This document shows, one piece after another, positions 36,049 to 46,156 of a stretch of DNA of 64,000 bases. The stretch lies in the NCBI RefSeq assembly GCF_007988965.1, contig NZ_BJVD01000010.1:26745-90744 (forward strand), written 5' to 3'. The notes beneath the pieces are model-generated. The model was not told where the DNA came from. It worked only from the letters and a program-made list of their open reading frames with translations, and did no database searches. Source of the stretch: Rummeliibacillus stabekisii (GTDB lineage Bacteria; Bacillota; Bacilli; Bacillales_A; Planococcaceae). Every line of letters starts with the position of its first letter. Position 1 is the stretch's first letter. Both the position numbers and the translations under genes were made by a program.

Positions 36049-38021
36049 GATTCTTTTCCCCCTTCTATTACTTTATCTATAGCTACTTTTAGTCGTTCAA
36101 TTGCTTCATCAATCGTATCTGCTTCTAATTGGCATGCTGCGTTCGTCAGATGTCCGCCTCCACCGAGTTCTTCCATTACTAGCTGAACATTCATTTCACC
36201 TAACGAGCGGGCGCTAATGCCAATTCTGCCATCACTACGATGTGCAATAACGAATGAGGCTGAAATATCTTTCATCGTCAACAAAATATCCGCTGTCTGC
36301 GCAATTAATACAGAGTTATAGATTTGATCATCATCACCACGAGCAATCGCCAATCCTTCATGGTAAAACTCTGCTGTCTGCACGATTTTGGAGCGTTCAA
36401 TATAGGTTGTAATATCTTCTTTTAATAATCGTTGGACGAGTACCGTATCTGCCCCATTTGTACGCAAGTACGAAGCTGCCTCAAAAGTTCTAGCACCTGT
36501 ACGCAATGTAAAGCTCTTGGTATCGACTATAATGCCAGCTAATAAGGCTGTCGCCTCCAACATAGATATTTTATCATCTTTCGGCTGATATTCTAGTAAT
36601 TCGGTCACTAGCTCTGCAGTAGAAGATGCATATGGCTCCATGTAGACTAGCATCGGGCTTTTAACAAATTCTTCGCCCCGACGGTGATGGTCAATCACAA
36701 CGACTTTATCTGTTTTATTTAATAGCTTTGCCTCTATCGTCATGCTTGGCTTATGTGTATCCACTATAATAAGCAGAGACTTCTCTGTCATTTTATCAAT
36801 CGCAAGCTCTGGTGTAATAAAACGGTTATATAAGTCTGATTTCTCTTTTACCAACTGCATAAGACGATTAATGCTATTGTCTATATTGTCAAAATCAACG
36901 ACAACATATCCTTTAACCCCGTTCATATCAGCCATCTTTCTCACACCGATAGCCGCGCCAATCGCATCCATATCGGGCATCTTGTGACCCATAACGAAAA
37001 TTTGGTCACTGCCTTGGATTAAATCACGCAAAGCATGTGAAATAACCCTTGCACGGACTCTCGTGCGTTTTTCAACGGGATTCGTCTTACCGCCATAGAA
37101 TCTTACTTTACCATTCGCTTCTTTAATTGCTACCTGGTCGCCACCGCGACCTAAAACTAGGTCTAAACTGGACTGCGCTAACTCTCCTAATTCTATAAGT
37201 GATGTCGAGCTTGCCCCTACTCCAATACTTAACGTTAACGACAAATTTTGCTGAGCTGTAATTTCTCGTATATCATCAAGAATTGAAAAACGTTTTTTCT
37301 CTAGTTCTTGCAAAATGGACTCATTCAATATAGCTATAAAACGGTCCGCAGCAATTCTTTTCAGGAAAATGCCGTTCGCATTGCTCCAGTTATTAACTAG
37401 CGAAGTCACAAGAGAATTTGTCTGGCTACGCGTTTGGTCATCCATCCCTTGTGTAATTTCGTCATAGTTATCAACAAACAGGATGGCGATCACTGTTCGA
37501 TCTTCATTATATAACTCTTCGATTTCTACTTGTTCCGTAATATCAAAGAAGTAAATTAGTTTTTCCTCTGATCTATAGTAAGCCCTGTATTTGCGTTCAT
37601 TTAGCGTTAAATTTAATTCGTTAGAGTCCTCATGCTTGATTAATGTATAAAAATCATCTGATAAGGAAAACAAATCTTCTCCAATCAATGACTCTTTATT
37701 TAAAATTTCGTGCATATACGGGTTGCACCATTCTATCTCATACTCATCCCCAACCAGTACAATCCCGATTGGCATCTCAAGCAACGCCTCTTCGCCCACT
37801 TTTTTCAAGCGGTATGAAAGCATCTCAATATGCTTTTCCGTTTCCTTATAGGTATCCATTTCAGCCTTCCAAGCAAGGATAAATACAAGGATAAGGATTA
37901 AACCATAAAGGATGCCGATCAATGCATTCCACATTAAGCAAATAACTATACTTGCTAAGCCAAGCAGCGACAGCATTAAAAGAGGATAACGTATTGGTCT
38001 TTTTCTAAAAAGAGAACCCAT
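36045..38021 (-). CDS. gdpP: Cyclic-di-AMP phosphodiesterase GdpP (YybT)
   Basis: 658 residues from the ATG at 38021 (AAGGAG 9 bases upstream; TTG at 38030 abuts the SD). Two membrane helices (about 10-55), a degenerate PAS domain, a degenerate GGDEF domain (no GGDEF motif; [14 protein letters not shown] in its place), then DHH ([26 protein letters not shown]) and DHHA1 ([11 protein letters not shown]). It hydrolyses c-di-AMP to pApA and so controls potassium and wall homeostasis. Confidence 0.96.
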   Translation of the reverse strand: MGSLFRKRPIRYPLLMLSLLGLASIVICLMWNALIGILYGLILILVFILAWKAEMDTYKETEKHIEMLSYRLKKVGEEALLEMPIGIVLVGDEYEIEWCNPYMHEILNKESLIGEDLFSLSDDFYTLIKHEDSNELNLTLNERKYRAYYRSEEKLIYFFDITEQVEIEELYNEDRTVIAILFVDNYDEITQGMDDQTRSQTNSLVTSLVNNWSNANGIFLKRIAADRFIAILNESILQELEKKRFSILDDIREITAQQNLSLTLSIGVGASSTSLIELGELAQSSLDLVLGRGGDQVAIKEANGKVRFYGGKTNPVEKRTRVRARVISHALRDLIQGSDQIFVMGHKMPDMDAIGAAIGVRKMADMNGVKGYVVVDFDNIDNSINRLMQLVKEKSDLYNRFITPELAIDKMTEKSLLIIVDTHKPSMTIEAKLLNKTDKVVVIDHHRRGEEFVKSPMLVYMEPYASSTAELVTELLEYQPKDDKISMLEATALLAGIIVDTKSFTLRTGARTFEAASYLRTNGADTVLVQRLLKEDITTYIERSKIVQTAEFYHEGLAIARGDDDQIYNSVLIAQTADILLTMKDISASFVIAHRSDGRIGISARSLGEMNVQLVMEELGGGGHLTNAACQLEADTIDEAIERLKVAIDKVIEGGKES

Positions 38022-38034
38022 AAATCCCAACTCC

Positions 38035-38976
38035 TTATTTTCTTGTCATGTCACTTATTAGCTCGCGCAGTTGAAAGCCTAAATCAGCAATTCCTATCAA
38101 AGTGACAAATGAACTTAACGGAAAAGCCAATATTGTAGCGACAACTGCTGTCCACTTCGGCCAACCTTTTTGATTTATGATGAAATGGATAAAGGATATT
38201 CCTTGAATCAAAAACAAAATGGTTAGAAGAAAGGATAGATTCAGTATTATGACATAAAGAAATGTTCCTTCTGCTGGCTTGATAAACAATGTTATTGCTA
38301 AGACAGCAAGATAATACCACAACATAGCTCGAGGTAAACGCAAGTCTTTGAACGGCTTAAATTTGGGTGCATTTAAGCCCAATCTACGCAATAAAGGTAA
38401 CTGAACCGAAATCATTAACCAAGCAAATGCAAATACGCACAAGATGATTAGTGTAGGCATGCTTATCTGTATTGTATTAATCATCGTTTCGATCTGTTCA
38501 CTGGAAAGCGGTGCTTGTCCGGTCATTGCCTTAGTCAATTCATTTGACTTTTCATAGCTTTTTCTTGCAGTTTCAATCATTTGTTTTATAAAATCCATAT
38601 GAAAAAAGCGTACAGCAATCACATATTCAACGGAAATTACAACTAACGATGCTAAAGAAGTTGATAAAAATAAGAATCCTTTGCTCTTCTGTTTGCGTAT
38701 GCCATATCCCACTATAAAAGCAACAATGCCAAATAAAATAGCCTGAGGAAGCGCTAAGAGGCCGCCAATTAAAAGGGACAGAATAATACTGATTGCAATA
38801 GCAGCTAACGAAAATTTACTTTCGTACTTTGCTGCATACCATGCTAAAGGCAGTGGCACGAACCAAACTGTTACAATATTGATGAGAGGCACGTAGGTTG
38901 AAATAGCTAATAATATTGTAAATAACGCAATCATCATTGCGCCCTGTGTCAATCTTCTTGTCTTGTTTTCCGGCAT
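38035..38976 (-). CDS. yybS: DUF2232 membrane protein (YybS family)
   Basis: 313 residues, eight hydrophobic segments, starting with a basic MPENKTRRLTQGAMMIALFT. It resembles the B. subtilis YybS family, always placed before gdpP. Energy-coupling S-component-like patterns are visible (LLAISTYVPLINIVTVWFVPLPLAWYAAKY), so a transport role is possible. Thirteen bases separate it from the gdpP start. Function not established. Confidence 0.88.
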   Translation of the reverse strand: MPENKTRRLTQGAMMIALFTILLAISTYVPLINIVTVWFVPLPLAWYAAKYESKFSLAAIAISIILSLLIGGLLALPQAILFGIVAFIVGYGIRKQKSKGFLFLSTSLASLVVISVEYVIAVRFFHMDFIKQMIETARKSYEKSNELTKAMTGQAPLSSEQIETMINTIQISMPTLIILCVFAFAWLMISVQLPLLRRLGLNAPKFKPFKDLRLPRAMLWYYLAVLAITLFIKPAEGTFLYVIILNLSFLLTILFLIQGISFIHFIINQKGWPKWTAVVATILAFPLSSFVTLIGIADLGFQLRELISDMTRK

Positions 38977-39227
38977 TTATAACCTTCCTTTTCTTATAGA
39001 CAATCTACTATTTCATCTTACTATTGTACCATGTTTCGTGGTTGCAAACAAAAGCTCAAGGGGTATCTAGCTCTCCACCAAACTTGATTGAAACAGCAAT
39101 CATTACTCTTATAAAAAATGTAAGAATCCTCTTGTTCCCCAGCCGGATAAATAACCCAAAGTTTTTTTAGCGGCTTGCTAGCACTACTTAGATGGCTTAA
39201 ACAAATAAAGAAATTAAGCTTTATATC

Positions 39228-39259
39228 GATAAAAAAAGACTAGCATAAGCTAGTCTTTT
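39228..39259 (-). terminator. Terminator of the rpsF-ssb-rpsR operon
   Basis: Stem AAAAGACTAGC/GCTAGTCTTTT with a 4-base loop; minus strand continues TTTTTTTATCG. It lies 9 bases after the rpsR stop. Confidence 0.93.
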
Positions 39260-39267
39260 AACATTTA

Positions 39268-39504
39268 TTATTTATCTTCTGCAGTGAATGGTAGTAAAGC
39301 CATTACACGAGCAACTTTGATTGCTGATGTAAGTTTACGTTGATATTTAGCGCTTGTACCAGTCACACGGCGTGGAAGAATTTTTCCGCGCTCAGAGATG
39401 AATTTTTTTAGCAAATCAACATCTTTATAATCGATGTGTTTGATGTTATTAGAAGTGAAATAGCAAACTTTACGGCGTTTGCGGCCTCCTCTACGTGGTG
39501 CCAT
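39268..39504 (-). CDS. rpsR: 30S ribosomal protein S18
   Basis: 78 residues from [28 protein letters not shown] lies 8 bases upstream of the ATG at 39504. Conserved [26 protein letters not shown] follows. It pairs with S6 on the 30S platform. Third gene of rpsF-ssb-rpsR. Confidence 0.98.
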   Translation of the reverse strand: MAPRRGGRKRRKVCYFTSNNIKHIDYKDVDLLKKFISERGKILPRRVTGTSAKYQRKLTSAIKVARVMALLPFTAEDK

Positions 39505-39555
39505 TGTGTAGTCCCTCCTCATAATCATTTTGTATTAACGTGTGGTAATCTCCTG

Positions 39556-40110
39556 CTAGAATGGAAGGTCGTCTTCTGTTACGTCGACTTTCCCTCCGCC
39601 ATTGTTATTCATTGGCGCAAATGGATCTTCATCTACACGTGTATAGTTTTGCTGATTAGGTGAGTGATTCTGTTGATATGATGGCTGTTGATAATTCCCT
39701 TCTTGAGAAGCACTGCCATATTGGCTGCCACCACCGTAAGACGGTTGGCCGCCATACGATTGGCTTGGTGCCGGACGATCTCCAGTTGCACTTCGTGGTT
39801 CTAAGAATTGGACACTATCTGCCACCACTTCTGTTGTGTATACACGCTTGCCGTCTTGACCTTCAAAACTGCCTGTTTGGATGCGGCCTTCAATCCCTGC
39901 AAGGCTTCCTTTATGCAAGAAGTTTGCAGTATTTTCAGCTTGTTTGCGCCAAACAACACAGTTGATGAAGTCGGCTTGCTTTTCACCTTGTTGATTAGAA
40001 AATGTTCTATTCACAGCTAATGTAAAACGAGCAACTGCTACACCATTTGGTGTGTAGCGAAGTTCCGGATCTTTTGTTAGCCTTCCGACTAATACGACGC
40101 GGTTAATCAT
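39556..40110 (-). CDS. ssbA: Single-stranded DNA-binding protein SsbA
   Basis: 184 residues. OB fold ([20 protein letters not shown] to about 110), a glycine/glutamine/serine-rich linker with repeated [14 protein letters not shown] units, and the acidic tip DDLPF that binds partner proteins. It coats single-stranded DNA at forks. Lies between rpsF and rpsR as in most Firmicutes. Confidence 0.98.
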   Translation of the reverse strand: MINRVVLVGRLTKDPELRYTPNGVAVARFTLAVNRTFSNQQGEKQADFINCVVWRKQAENTANFLHKGSLAGIEGRIQTGSFEGQDGKRVYTTEVVADSVQFLEPRSATGDRPAPSQSYGGQPSYGGGSQYGSASQEGNYQQPSYQQNHSPNQQNYTRVDEDPFAPMNNNGGGKVDVTEDDLPF

Positions 40111-40151
40111 CAGAATTCAACCCCCTTCTCTGCTTTTTTATTTATAATTAA

Positions 40152-40442
40152 TTATTTTTCTTCTTCGCGAACTGCGATATGGCGAATGATATCTTCGCTG
40201 ATGTTAGCTAAACGAGTGTATTCGTCGATCGCTTTTGTATCAGCGTTAGCTTTTACGATTTGATAGTAACCTTCACGGAAGTCTTCGATTTCATAAGCAA
40301 GACGGCGTTTGCCCCACTCTTTAGATTCGATGATTTCTGCTCCGTTAGAAGTTAGGATTTCGTCGAAACGTTCAACTAAAGCCTTTTTAGCTTCTTCTTC
40401 GATGTTTGGACGGATAATGTACATTAATTCATATGCTCTCAT
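40152..40442 (-). CDS. rpsF: 30S ribosomal protein S6
   Basis: 96 residues starting [27 protein letters not shown] lies 8-9 bases before the ATG. First gene of the operon; the leader (40443-40520) can form two hairpins, GAGTAGTAA/TTACTAACTC-type and GCCAA/TTGGC-type, of unproven meaning. Confidence 0.98.
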   Translation of the reverse strand: MRAYELMYIIRPNIEEEAKKALVERFDEILTSNGAEIIESKEWGKRRLAYEIEDFREGYYQIVKANADTKAIDEYTRLANISEDIIRHIAVREEEK

Positions 40443-40602
40443 TTATAAGCACCTCCTTATGGACTTTGGCCAAATGAATGTCACTTGGCAAGGAGTTAGT
40501 AATATTTACTACTCACATCAATATATTGTACCACAAGAGATTGCTTTGGACAACTATTGAATTGAATTATTGTATATTTCATGTCTCCATAGATTAAGTA
40601 AA

Positions 40603-40639
40603 TAAAAAACCATGTGATGCCTAATATCATCACATGGTT
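40603..40639 (-). terminator. Terminator of ychF
   Basis: Perfect 12-bp stem AACCATGTGATG/CATCACATGGTT, with TTTTTATTTA following on the minus strand. Confidence 0.93.
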
Positions 40640-40650
40640 CTAATTATCAA

Positions 40651-41751
40651 CTATACATTAAAGCGGAATAGCATAATGTCGCCATCTTGTACAACATACT
40701 CTTTTCCTTCAAGACGGACACGGCCAGCTTCTTTTGCTGCACTCATAGAACCGTATTGCATTAAATCATCGTAAGAAACAGTTTCAGCACGGATAAATCC
40801 ACGCTCGAAGTCTGAGTGGATGACGCCCGCACATTGAGGAGCTTTCATACCTTTGCGGAAAGTCCAAGCTCTTACTTCTTGGACACCTGCTGTAAAGTAA
40901 GTGGCTAGGCCTAGCAAGCTATAAGAAGCTTTGATTAACTGATCTAGACCAGATTCTTCAATGCCTAGTTCTTCTAAAAACATAGCTTTTTCTTCATCGT
41001 CCAATACAGCAATTTCTTCTTCAATTTTAGCACAAACGACGATTACCTCTGCACCTTCTTTTGCAGCATAATCACGTACTGTTTGTACGTATTGATTGTT
41101 GCTTACATCCGCTACTTCATCTTCTGAAACGTTAGCTACGTAAAGCATTGGTTTTAGCGTTAGTAGATTTAAACTTTTGATAATTTTTAATTCTTCATCT
41201 GATAAATCAACTGAACGTGCAGGTTTTTCGTTTGCGAAAGCTTCTTTAACTTTTTCTAAAACCGGCGCTTCCACCATTGCTTCTTTATCTTTTTGACGAG
41301 CTAATTTTTCTACTTTTGCATATCGTTTATCAACCGATTCTAAGTCAGCAAGAATAAGCTCTAGATTAATTACTTCAATATCGCTGATAGGATCTACCTT
41401 TCCAGCAACATGTGTAATATTTTCATCTTCGAAACAGCGAACTACTTGCGTAATTGCATCCACTTCACGGATATGTGCCAAGAATTTATTTCCTAGGCCT
41501 TCACCTTTGCTGGCACCTTTTACAATACCTGCTATATCAGTGAATTCAAATGCTGTGGGTACTGTTTTCTTTGGTTGGACTAATTTCGTTAATTCATCAA
41601 GACGCGCATCTGGCACTTCTACAATCCCTACGTTCGGGTCAATCGTTGCGAATGGATAGTTTGCTGCAAGTGCTCCTGCTTTTGTAATCGCATTAAATAA
41701 AGTGGATTTTCCTACGTTTGGCAATCCTACAATCCCTGCTGTTAAAGCCAT
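40651..41751 (-). CDS. ychF: Redox-regulated ATPase/GTPase YchF (Obg family)
   Basis: 366 residues. G1 loop GLPNVGKSTLFNAIT, G2/G3 DIAGIVKGASKGEGLGNKFL, and the NxxE motif in place of NKxD, which marks ATP preference. A coiled coil and a C-terminal TGS domain (ARVRLEGKEYVVQDGDIMLFRFNV) follow. It binds ribosomes and is linked to oxidative-stress responses. Monocistronic or with the small DUF951 gene upstream by 76 bases. Confidence 0.97.
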   Translation of the reverse strand: MALTAGIVGLPNVGKSTLFNAITKAGALAANYPFATIDPNVGIVEVPDARLDELTKLVQPKKTVPTAFEFTDIAGIVKGASKGEGLGNKFLAHIREVDAITQVVRCFEDENITHVAGKVDPISDIEVINLELILADLESVDKRYAKVEKLARQKDKEAMVEAPVLEKVKEAFANEKPARSVDLSDEELKIIKSLNLLTLKPMLYVANVSEDEVADVSNNQYVQTVRDYAAKEGAEVIVVCAKIEEEIAVLDDEEKAMFLEELGIEESGLDQLIKASYSLLGLATYFTAGVQEVRAWTFRKGMKAPQCAGVIHSDFERGFIRAETVSYDDLMQYGSMSAAKEAGRVRLEGKEYVVQDGDIMLFRFNV

Positions 41752-41827
41752 TTTCCCACTACCTTTCCCTATACGTTCAAAAATTCATATTCAACCTGTC
41801 TATTATAGATATTCATTTATCAAATGT

Positions 41828-42043
41828 CTAATTTTCATAGGCTTCTGTTGGATTCGCCTGAACTAATACCTTTTTCATCTTTTTCTCAAATTCACGCCGT
41901 GGAATCATGACGCTGTGCTGACAGCCTTCACACTTCACGCGAATATCTGCGCCCATTCGGATAATCTTCCATCTATTTGTCCCGCAAGGATGCTGTTTTT
42001 TCATTTCTACTATATCATTCATCTCGTATAGCTTTTTTTCCAC
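41828..42043 (-). CDS. yyzM: DUF951 protein (YyzM-like)
   Basis: 71 residues from a GTG at 42043. The core DIVEMKKQHPCGTNRWKIIRMGADIRVKCEGCQHSVMIPRREFEKK is nearly invariant in the family, with cysteines in HPCG and CEGC likely binding zinc. Two bases after the mscS stop, so co-transcribed. GGTG lies 8 bases upstream. Function unknown; DNA or RNA binding is plausible. Confidence 0.93.
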   Translation of the reverse strand: MEKKLYEMNDIVEMKKQHPCGTNRWKIIRMGADIRVKCEGCQHSVMIPRREFEKKMKKVLVQANPTEAYEN

Positions 42044-42045
42044 TC

Positions 42046-42945
42046 TTACTCACCTTCCTCCGTTCTATTCATATTCCTTTCATAAACCATCATTTTAGGG
42101 AAAGGAATTTCTATATGATACGTATCAAATATTTCTTTAATATCTCTTCGAATCATTCGGGATACAGCAAAATGCTGCATTGGTAACGTTTCTACTGTAA
42201 TTCGCAAAGTCACTTCACCACCTGCTACATTTTGGACCCCTAGCAGTGTGGGCTCAGTCACAATTTCTTCGTGATTGGAAGGCAGTTTGCTCAAGTATTC
42301 TTCTATTAAACTTTCCGCCTTGGCTATATCATTATTATAAGCAATGCTGACATCAATTACAGCCACTGAATTATTGATAGAATAATTCACAACCTCTGAA
42401 ATAGTCCCATTCGGTATAATATTGATTTCGCCAGCGCCACCCTTAATCTTTGTTGTCCTCAACCCAATTTCTATGACGGTACCTTCAACAGCTGAAATTT
42501 TGATATAGTCGCCAACGCCGAATTGGTCCTCAAATATAATGAAGAATCCGGTGATAACATCCTTTACCAAACTCTGTGCGCCAAACCCTACTGCTAAACC
42601 GACGATCCCAGCACCTGCCAGCAAACCAGCTACTTTAATATGCATAACTGAGAGAATAGCTATAATAGCTGAAAAGTATACAGCATATGAGATGATGCTT
42701 TGTAATAGCCGTAAAATGGTTCTATATCTTCGTTCTGCTGTAGGATTTAAAGCAATAGGACCATTTATACGTAGGTTGAAAAACTTAGTTATGGCTATTT
42801 TAGCAATTCGCACAAGTATCATGGATAAGATAGCGATTGTAACAATTCTAATTGTGCCCCATCCTATGTTTTCCCAAAATTCCTCATTATGCAAAAGCTT
42901 GGTTAACTCTTCTGTGGGGTTACTAAAAAACTTTTGTAAACTCAA
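42046..42945 (-). CDS. MscS-family small-conductance mechanosensitive channel
   Basis: 299 residues from a TTG at 42945 with AAAGGAG 8 bases upstream. Three membrane helices, the pore helix GLLAGAGIVGLAVGFGAQSLVKDVITGFFI, then the beta domain (VGDYIKISAVEGTVIEIGLRTTKI) and a C-terminal mixed domain. It opens under membrane tension and releases solutes on osmotic downshock. It diverges from the yyaC-type gene. Confidence 0.93.
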   Translation of the reverse strand: MSLQKFFSNPTEELTKLLHNEEFWENIGWGTIRIVTIAILSMILVRIAKIAITKFFNLRINGPIALNPTAERRYRTILRLLQSIISYAVYFSAIIAILSVMHIKVAGLLAGAGIVGLAVGFGAQSLVKDVITGFFIIFEDQFGVGDYIKISAVEGTVIEIGLRTTKIKGGAGEINIIPNGTISEVVNYSINNSVAVIDVSIAYNNDIAKAESLIEEYLSKLPSNHEEIVTEPTLLGVQNVAGGEVTLRITVETLPMQHFAVSRMIRRDIKEIFDTYHIEIPFPKMMVYERNMNRTEEGE

Positions 42946-43018
42946 TTATATGTCTCCTTTAGTATAAAAAGTTTCGAATATACGTATACTGCTGAAAAAA
43001 GAGAAAGTGAGATTACCT

Positions 43019-43615
43019 ATGACACTCCCTATATCTAATTCGGCATTCTCATACGCATTGCATTATGAAGACTCTGGCGCCACTTGGCGGTTAAGTTCAT
43101 TTCTATTAGAGCATATACCATTCCATCATGAAAATCTCGTATTTTGCTGTATCGGATCTGATCGTTCTACAGGAGATGCATTAGGCCCTTTAACCGGCAG
43201 TATCCTGTCAAACTTTGTATCATTTCCTTACAAAATCATTGGTTCATTAGAAGAACCGCTTCACGCACTGAATTTATCTCAAACAGTAGATTCATTTGAA
43301 AATCACAAAGTACCACCTTTTGTAGTAGCAATTGATGCATGCCTTGGTGATCAAAAGCGAATCGGCGAAATTCTTTTCCAACCTGGACCTTTGCTTCCTG
43401 GAAAGGCTGTAAAAAAAGAATTGCCACCAATAGGAGACGTCTCAATTAAGGGAATCGTCAACTTTGGCGGCTTCATGGAACACACTATATTGCAAACAAC
43501 AAGACTCAATATCACCTATGAAATGAGCAACCGAATTGCCCGTGCCTTGTATCTTGCATGGCATCGCCATTCATTAAAAAAAGTGCATCAGCGTCACTAT
43601 GAGAGCCACAATTAA
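43019..43615 (+). CDS. yyaC: YyaC-family putative spore protease
   Basis: 198 residues from the ATG at 43019; an in-frame GTG at 43007 is equally possible because the SD is weak. Core motif CCIGSDRSTGDALGPLTG, later AIDACLG and SIKGIVNFGGFMEHTILQTTRL, match the GPR-related YyaC family found in spore formers. Its presence supports a sporulating host. The 3' end overlaps the convergent DUF554 gene by 42 bases. Confidence 0.9.
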   Translation: MTLPISNSAFSYALHYEDSGATWRLSSFLLEHIPFHHENLVFCCIGSDRSTGDALGPLTGSILSNFVSFPYKIIGSLEEPLHALNLSQTVDSFENHKVPPFVVAIDACLGDQKRIGEILFQPGPLLPGKAVKKELPPIGDVSIKGIVNFGGFMEHTILQTTRLNITYEMSNRIARALYLAWHRHSLKKVHQRHYESHN

Positions 43616-44278
43616 AATAGCCGGAAGCATATTGGCAATGCGAATTTTAGCAAGTCCCATCATGCTTAATCCAATGGCTATAATCATAGCTCCCCCAGTA
43701 GCTGTGAGCTGTTGAACAAATGTATCTAAAACGTCAGGGGGTACAAAGCGGCTAATTTGGCCAGCAAATACGGCGATGACTCCTTCGTATATAAAGACTG
43801 ACACGGCACCCAAAATCACACCGATACCTAACGTGGATGCTAGGAATATCGCAGTAAATCCGTCAATAATTCCCTTTGTTACTAGAACAGAATGATCGTT
43901 TCTTAATCCACTGTCGAGCGCCCCTAAGATAGACATAGAGCCTATCGCGAAGATTAATGTACTTGTTATAAATGCTTGGGCGATATCTCCATTATCGCCT
44001 TTTTTGCTGATTTTGCTTTCGATCCATCTTCCGAATCGATTTAACTGCAAGTCCAGGTCAATCCACTCGCCCAATAACGTGCCAATAACAAGACTAACAA
44101 TAACAATAATAAAGTTGTTACTTTTAATTCCCATTTGAATGCCCATCAGTATTACCGATAGCCCTATTACTTGCATGACAGCTTCTTTCATTTTATCAGG
44201 GATGCCTTGCAGGAACCTACCAATGATTGTTCCTACAATGATTAATAGCGCATCCACTAATGTACCTAATAATACCAA
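43574..44278 (-). CDS. DUF554 membrane protein (YdfK-like)
   Basis: 234 residues from a TTG at 44278, with GAGG 7 bases upstream; the in-frame ATG at 44293 lacks an SD. Seven hydrophobic segments; LVDALLIIVGTIIGRFLQ and FAIGSMSILGALDSGLRNDHSVLVTKGIIDGF are typical of DUF554. In B. subtilis a different gene (yyaD) sits at this site. Function unknown; possible transporter. It follows spo0J by 11 bases. Confidence 0.88.
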   Translation of the reverse strand: MVLLGTLVDALLIIVGTIIGRFLQGIPDKMKEAVMQVIGLSVILMGIQMGIKSNNFIIVIVSLVIGTLLGEWIDLDLQLNRFGRWIESKISKKGDNGDIAQAFITSTLIFAIGSMSILGALDSGLRNDHSVLVTKGIIDGFTAIFLASTLGIGVILGAVSVFIYEGVIAVFAGQISRFVPPDVLDTFVQQLTATGGAMIIAIGLSMMGLAKIRIANMLPAILIVALIVTLMHFF

Positions 44279-44289
44279 TGAACATCCTC

Positions 44290-45129
44290 TCAATCCTCTA
44301 GTAATTCTAATATGCGTTCTAAATCATCTTCTGAGAAGAACTCAATTTCAATTTTACCTTTATTTTTTGTTTTTTTGATTAAAACATTCGTGCCAAAATA
44401 ATCCCGTAGCTGCGATTCTTTTTCTTCTAAGAATATATCTTTCTTTCCTTTGTTCTTTGTTTCACGTGAAACATCCTCATTAAGAGATTGAACAAGTTCT
44501 TCCACTTGGCGGACATTAAGATGTTGCTTTATGACCTTTTCTGCCACAAGAGGTATTTGCTTTTTATTTTTCAATCCTAATAACGTTCTTCCATGTCCCA
44601 TTGTTAAGGCACCATCATTGATATATTGCTGAATATCTTTTGGTAGTGACAACAATCGTATATGATTGGCAATATGAGGACGGCTTTTTCCCAATCGTTG
44701 AGACAACTGATCTTGTGTCAGCTTTAGAGCCTCCAATAAACTTTGGTACGCTTCTGCTTCTTCAATTGGCGATAAATCTTCTCGTTGAAGATTCTCTAAA
44801 ATGGCCAACTCCATCATTTGCGCATCATCTAATTCACGGATAACAGCCGGCACCTCTATCAGTCCCGCTAATTGTGCTGCACGGAAGCGTCGTTCGCCTA
44901 CAACAATTTCGTATTTAACTCTTTTCTTCCTTACTATAATCGGCTGTAGAATACCATGTTCCTTTATTGATTGAGCTAGCTCCTCTAATGCGGATTGATT
45001 AAATATCTTACGAGGCTGAAAAGGATTTGCTTTGATATCTTTGATAGCGATTTGCGTTACTTGATCTCTTTCAGATAAATCTTGTTCTTGAAAAAGCGCG
45101 CCCAAACCTTTGCCTAATCCTTTAGCCAT
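44290..45129 (-). CDS. parB: Chromosome-partitioning protein ParB (Spo0J)
   Basis: 279 residues. N-terminal MAKGLGKGLGALF binds ParA; CTPase motif GERRFRAAQLAGL; helix-turn-helix LTQDQLSQRLGKSRPHIANHIRLLSL; C-terminal dimer domain. It loads on parS and recruits SMC and ParA. The ATG overlaps the parA stop by eight bases. A perfect parS lies inside the gene, as in B. subtilis. Confidence 0.97.
   Translation of the reverse strand: MAKGLGKGLGALFQEQDLSERDQVTQIAIKDIKANPFQPRKIFNQSALEELAQSIKEHGILQPIIVRKKRVKYEIVVGERRFRAAQLAGLIEVPAVIRELDDAQMMELAILENLQREDLSPIEEAEAYQSLLEALKLTQDQLSQRLGKSRPHIANHIRLLSLPKDIQQYINDGALTMGHGRTLLGLKNKKQIPLVAEKVIKQHLNVRQVEELVQSLNEDVSRETKNKGKKDIFLEEKESQLRDYFGTNVLIKKTKNKGKIEIEFFSEDDLERILELLED
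44458..44473. other. parS centromere site
   Basis: TGTTTCACGTGAAACA, identical to the consensus 16-bp parS, inside parB about 9 kb from oriC. Confidence 0.96.
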
Positions 45130-45883
45130 TCTTAATCACCTCTCTCGCCAACTCCATATAAACTTCCGCTCCACGTGATTTGCGATCATATATAATGATA
45201 GGTTCACCATGGCTCGGAGCTTCACTTAAACGTACATTCCTTGGCACGATTGTTTTGTATACTTTGTCTTGAAAATACTTTTTTACTTCTTCAATTACTT
45301 GAAGTCCCAAATTCGTACGGGCATCTAGCATTGTCAGCAAAACACCATCAATGACAAGCTTGTTATTCAAATGCTTTTGGACTAAACGTATAGTAGACAA
45401 CAATTGGCTTAAGCCTTCTAGTGCATAGTATTCACATTGCACTGGGATTAAGATTGCATCTGCTGCTGTAAGTGAGTTAATTGTTAATAAACCTAAAGAA
45501 GGTGGACAATCTATAATAATAAAATCATATTCTTTTTTCAGTTGATCAATGGCATGCTTTAAACGCACTTCTCTAGAGATTGTAGAAACCAACTCAATTT
45601 CTGCCCCAGCAAGCGCTATCGTAGCTGGTACAACATAGAGATTTTCCATTTTTGTTTGGGTAATAGCTTCATGTATAGGCTCATCATCAATAAGTACGTC
45701 GTAAATGCACTTTTCTACTTCCCCTTTATTGACTCCTACACCACTTGTTGCATTTCCTTGCGGATCCATATCGATTAATAATACCTTTTTTCCTAATTCA
45801 GCAAGGCACGCGCTTAAATTTACAGATGTTGTTGTTTTGCCAACGCCGCCTTTTTGATTTGCAATTGCTATTGTTCTTCCCAT
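45122..45883 (-). CDS. parA: Chromosome-partitioning ATPase ParA (Soj)
   Basis: 253 residues from the ATG at 45883 (AGGTG upstream; 14 upstream in-frame codons rejected). Deviant Walker A in ANQKGGVGKTTTSVNL, Walker B in FIIIDCPPSLGLLT. With ParB it controls origin segregation and, in Bacillus, DnaA activity. Separated from noc by a terminator at 46116-46149. Confidence 0.97.
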   Translation of the reverse strand: MGRTIAIANQKGGVGKTTTSVNLSACLAELGKKVLLIDMDPQGNATSGVGVNKGEVEKCIYDVLIDDEPIHEAITQTKMENLYVVPATIALAGAEIELVSTISREVRLKHAIDQLKKEYDFIIIDCPPSLGLLTINSLTAADAILIPVQCEYYALEGLSQLLSTIRLVQKHLNNKLVIDGVLLTMLDARTNLGLQVIEEVKKYFQDKVYKTIVPRNVRLSEAPSHGEPIIIYDRKSRGAEVYMELAREVIKNG

Positions 45884-46115
45884 GGTGCACCTGCTTTCAA
45901 TAACATTATTGAGTGTAACAAACATACCTTTTTCTACATTCTATCAAAAAAATACGTGTTCGGCTCCAATTTAAAAGAGTAAAATGCAAAAATTTAAAAG
46001 GCTCAGTTAATCATTATCTGGATTTTTCATAGCAAAATTTTAAGGGAATATGCTGTTTGACTTGGCTGCAATCTATTGTTTGAGTTCACTATGTAAAAGA
46101 ACGCTTAAATAATCA

Positions 46116-46149
46116 AAAACCCTTATTCTATTGCTAGAGTAAGAGTTTT
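46116..46149 (-). terminator. Terminator of noc
   Basis: Near-perfect 15-bp stem AAAACCCTTATTCTA/TAGAGTAAGAGTTTT with a 4-base loop; it lies 7 bases after the noc stop. Confidence 0.88.
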
Positions 46150-46156
46150 AGATGGG

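Noticed and set aside
40443..40520. rpsF leader as an S6:S18 autoregulatory RNA
   Set aside because: Two hairpins can form, but the CCG bulge that defines the known motif is not seen.
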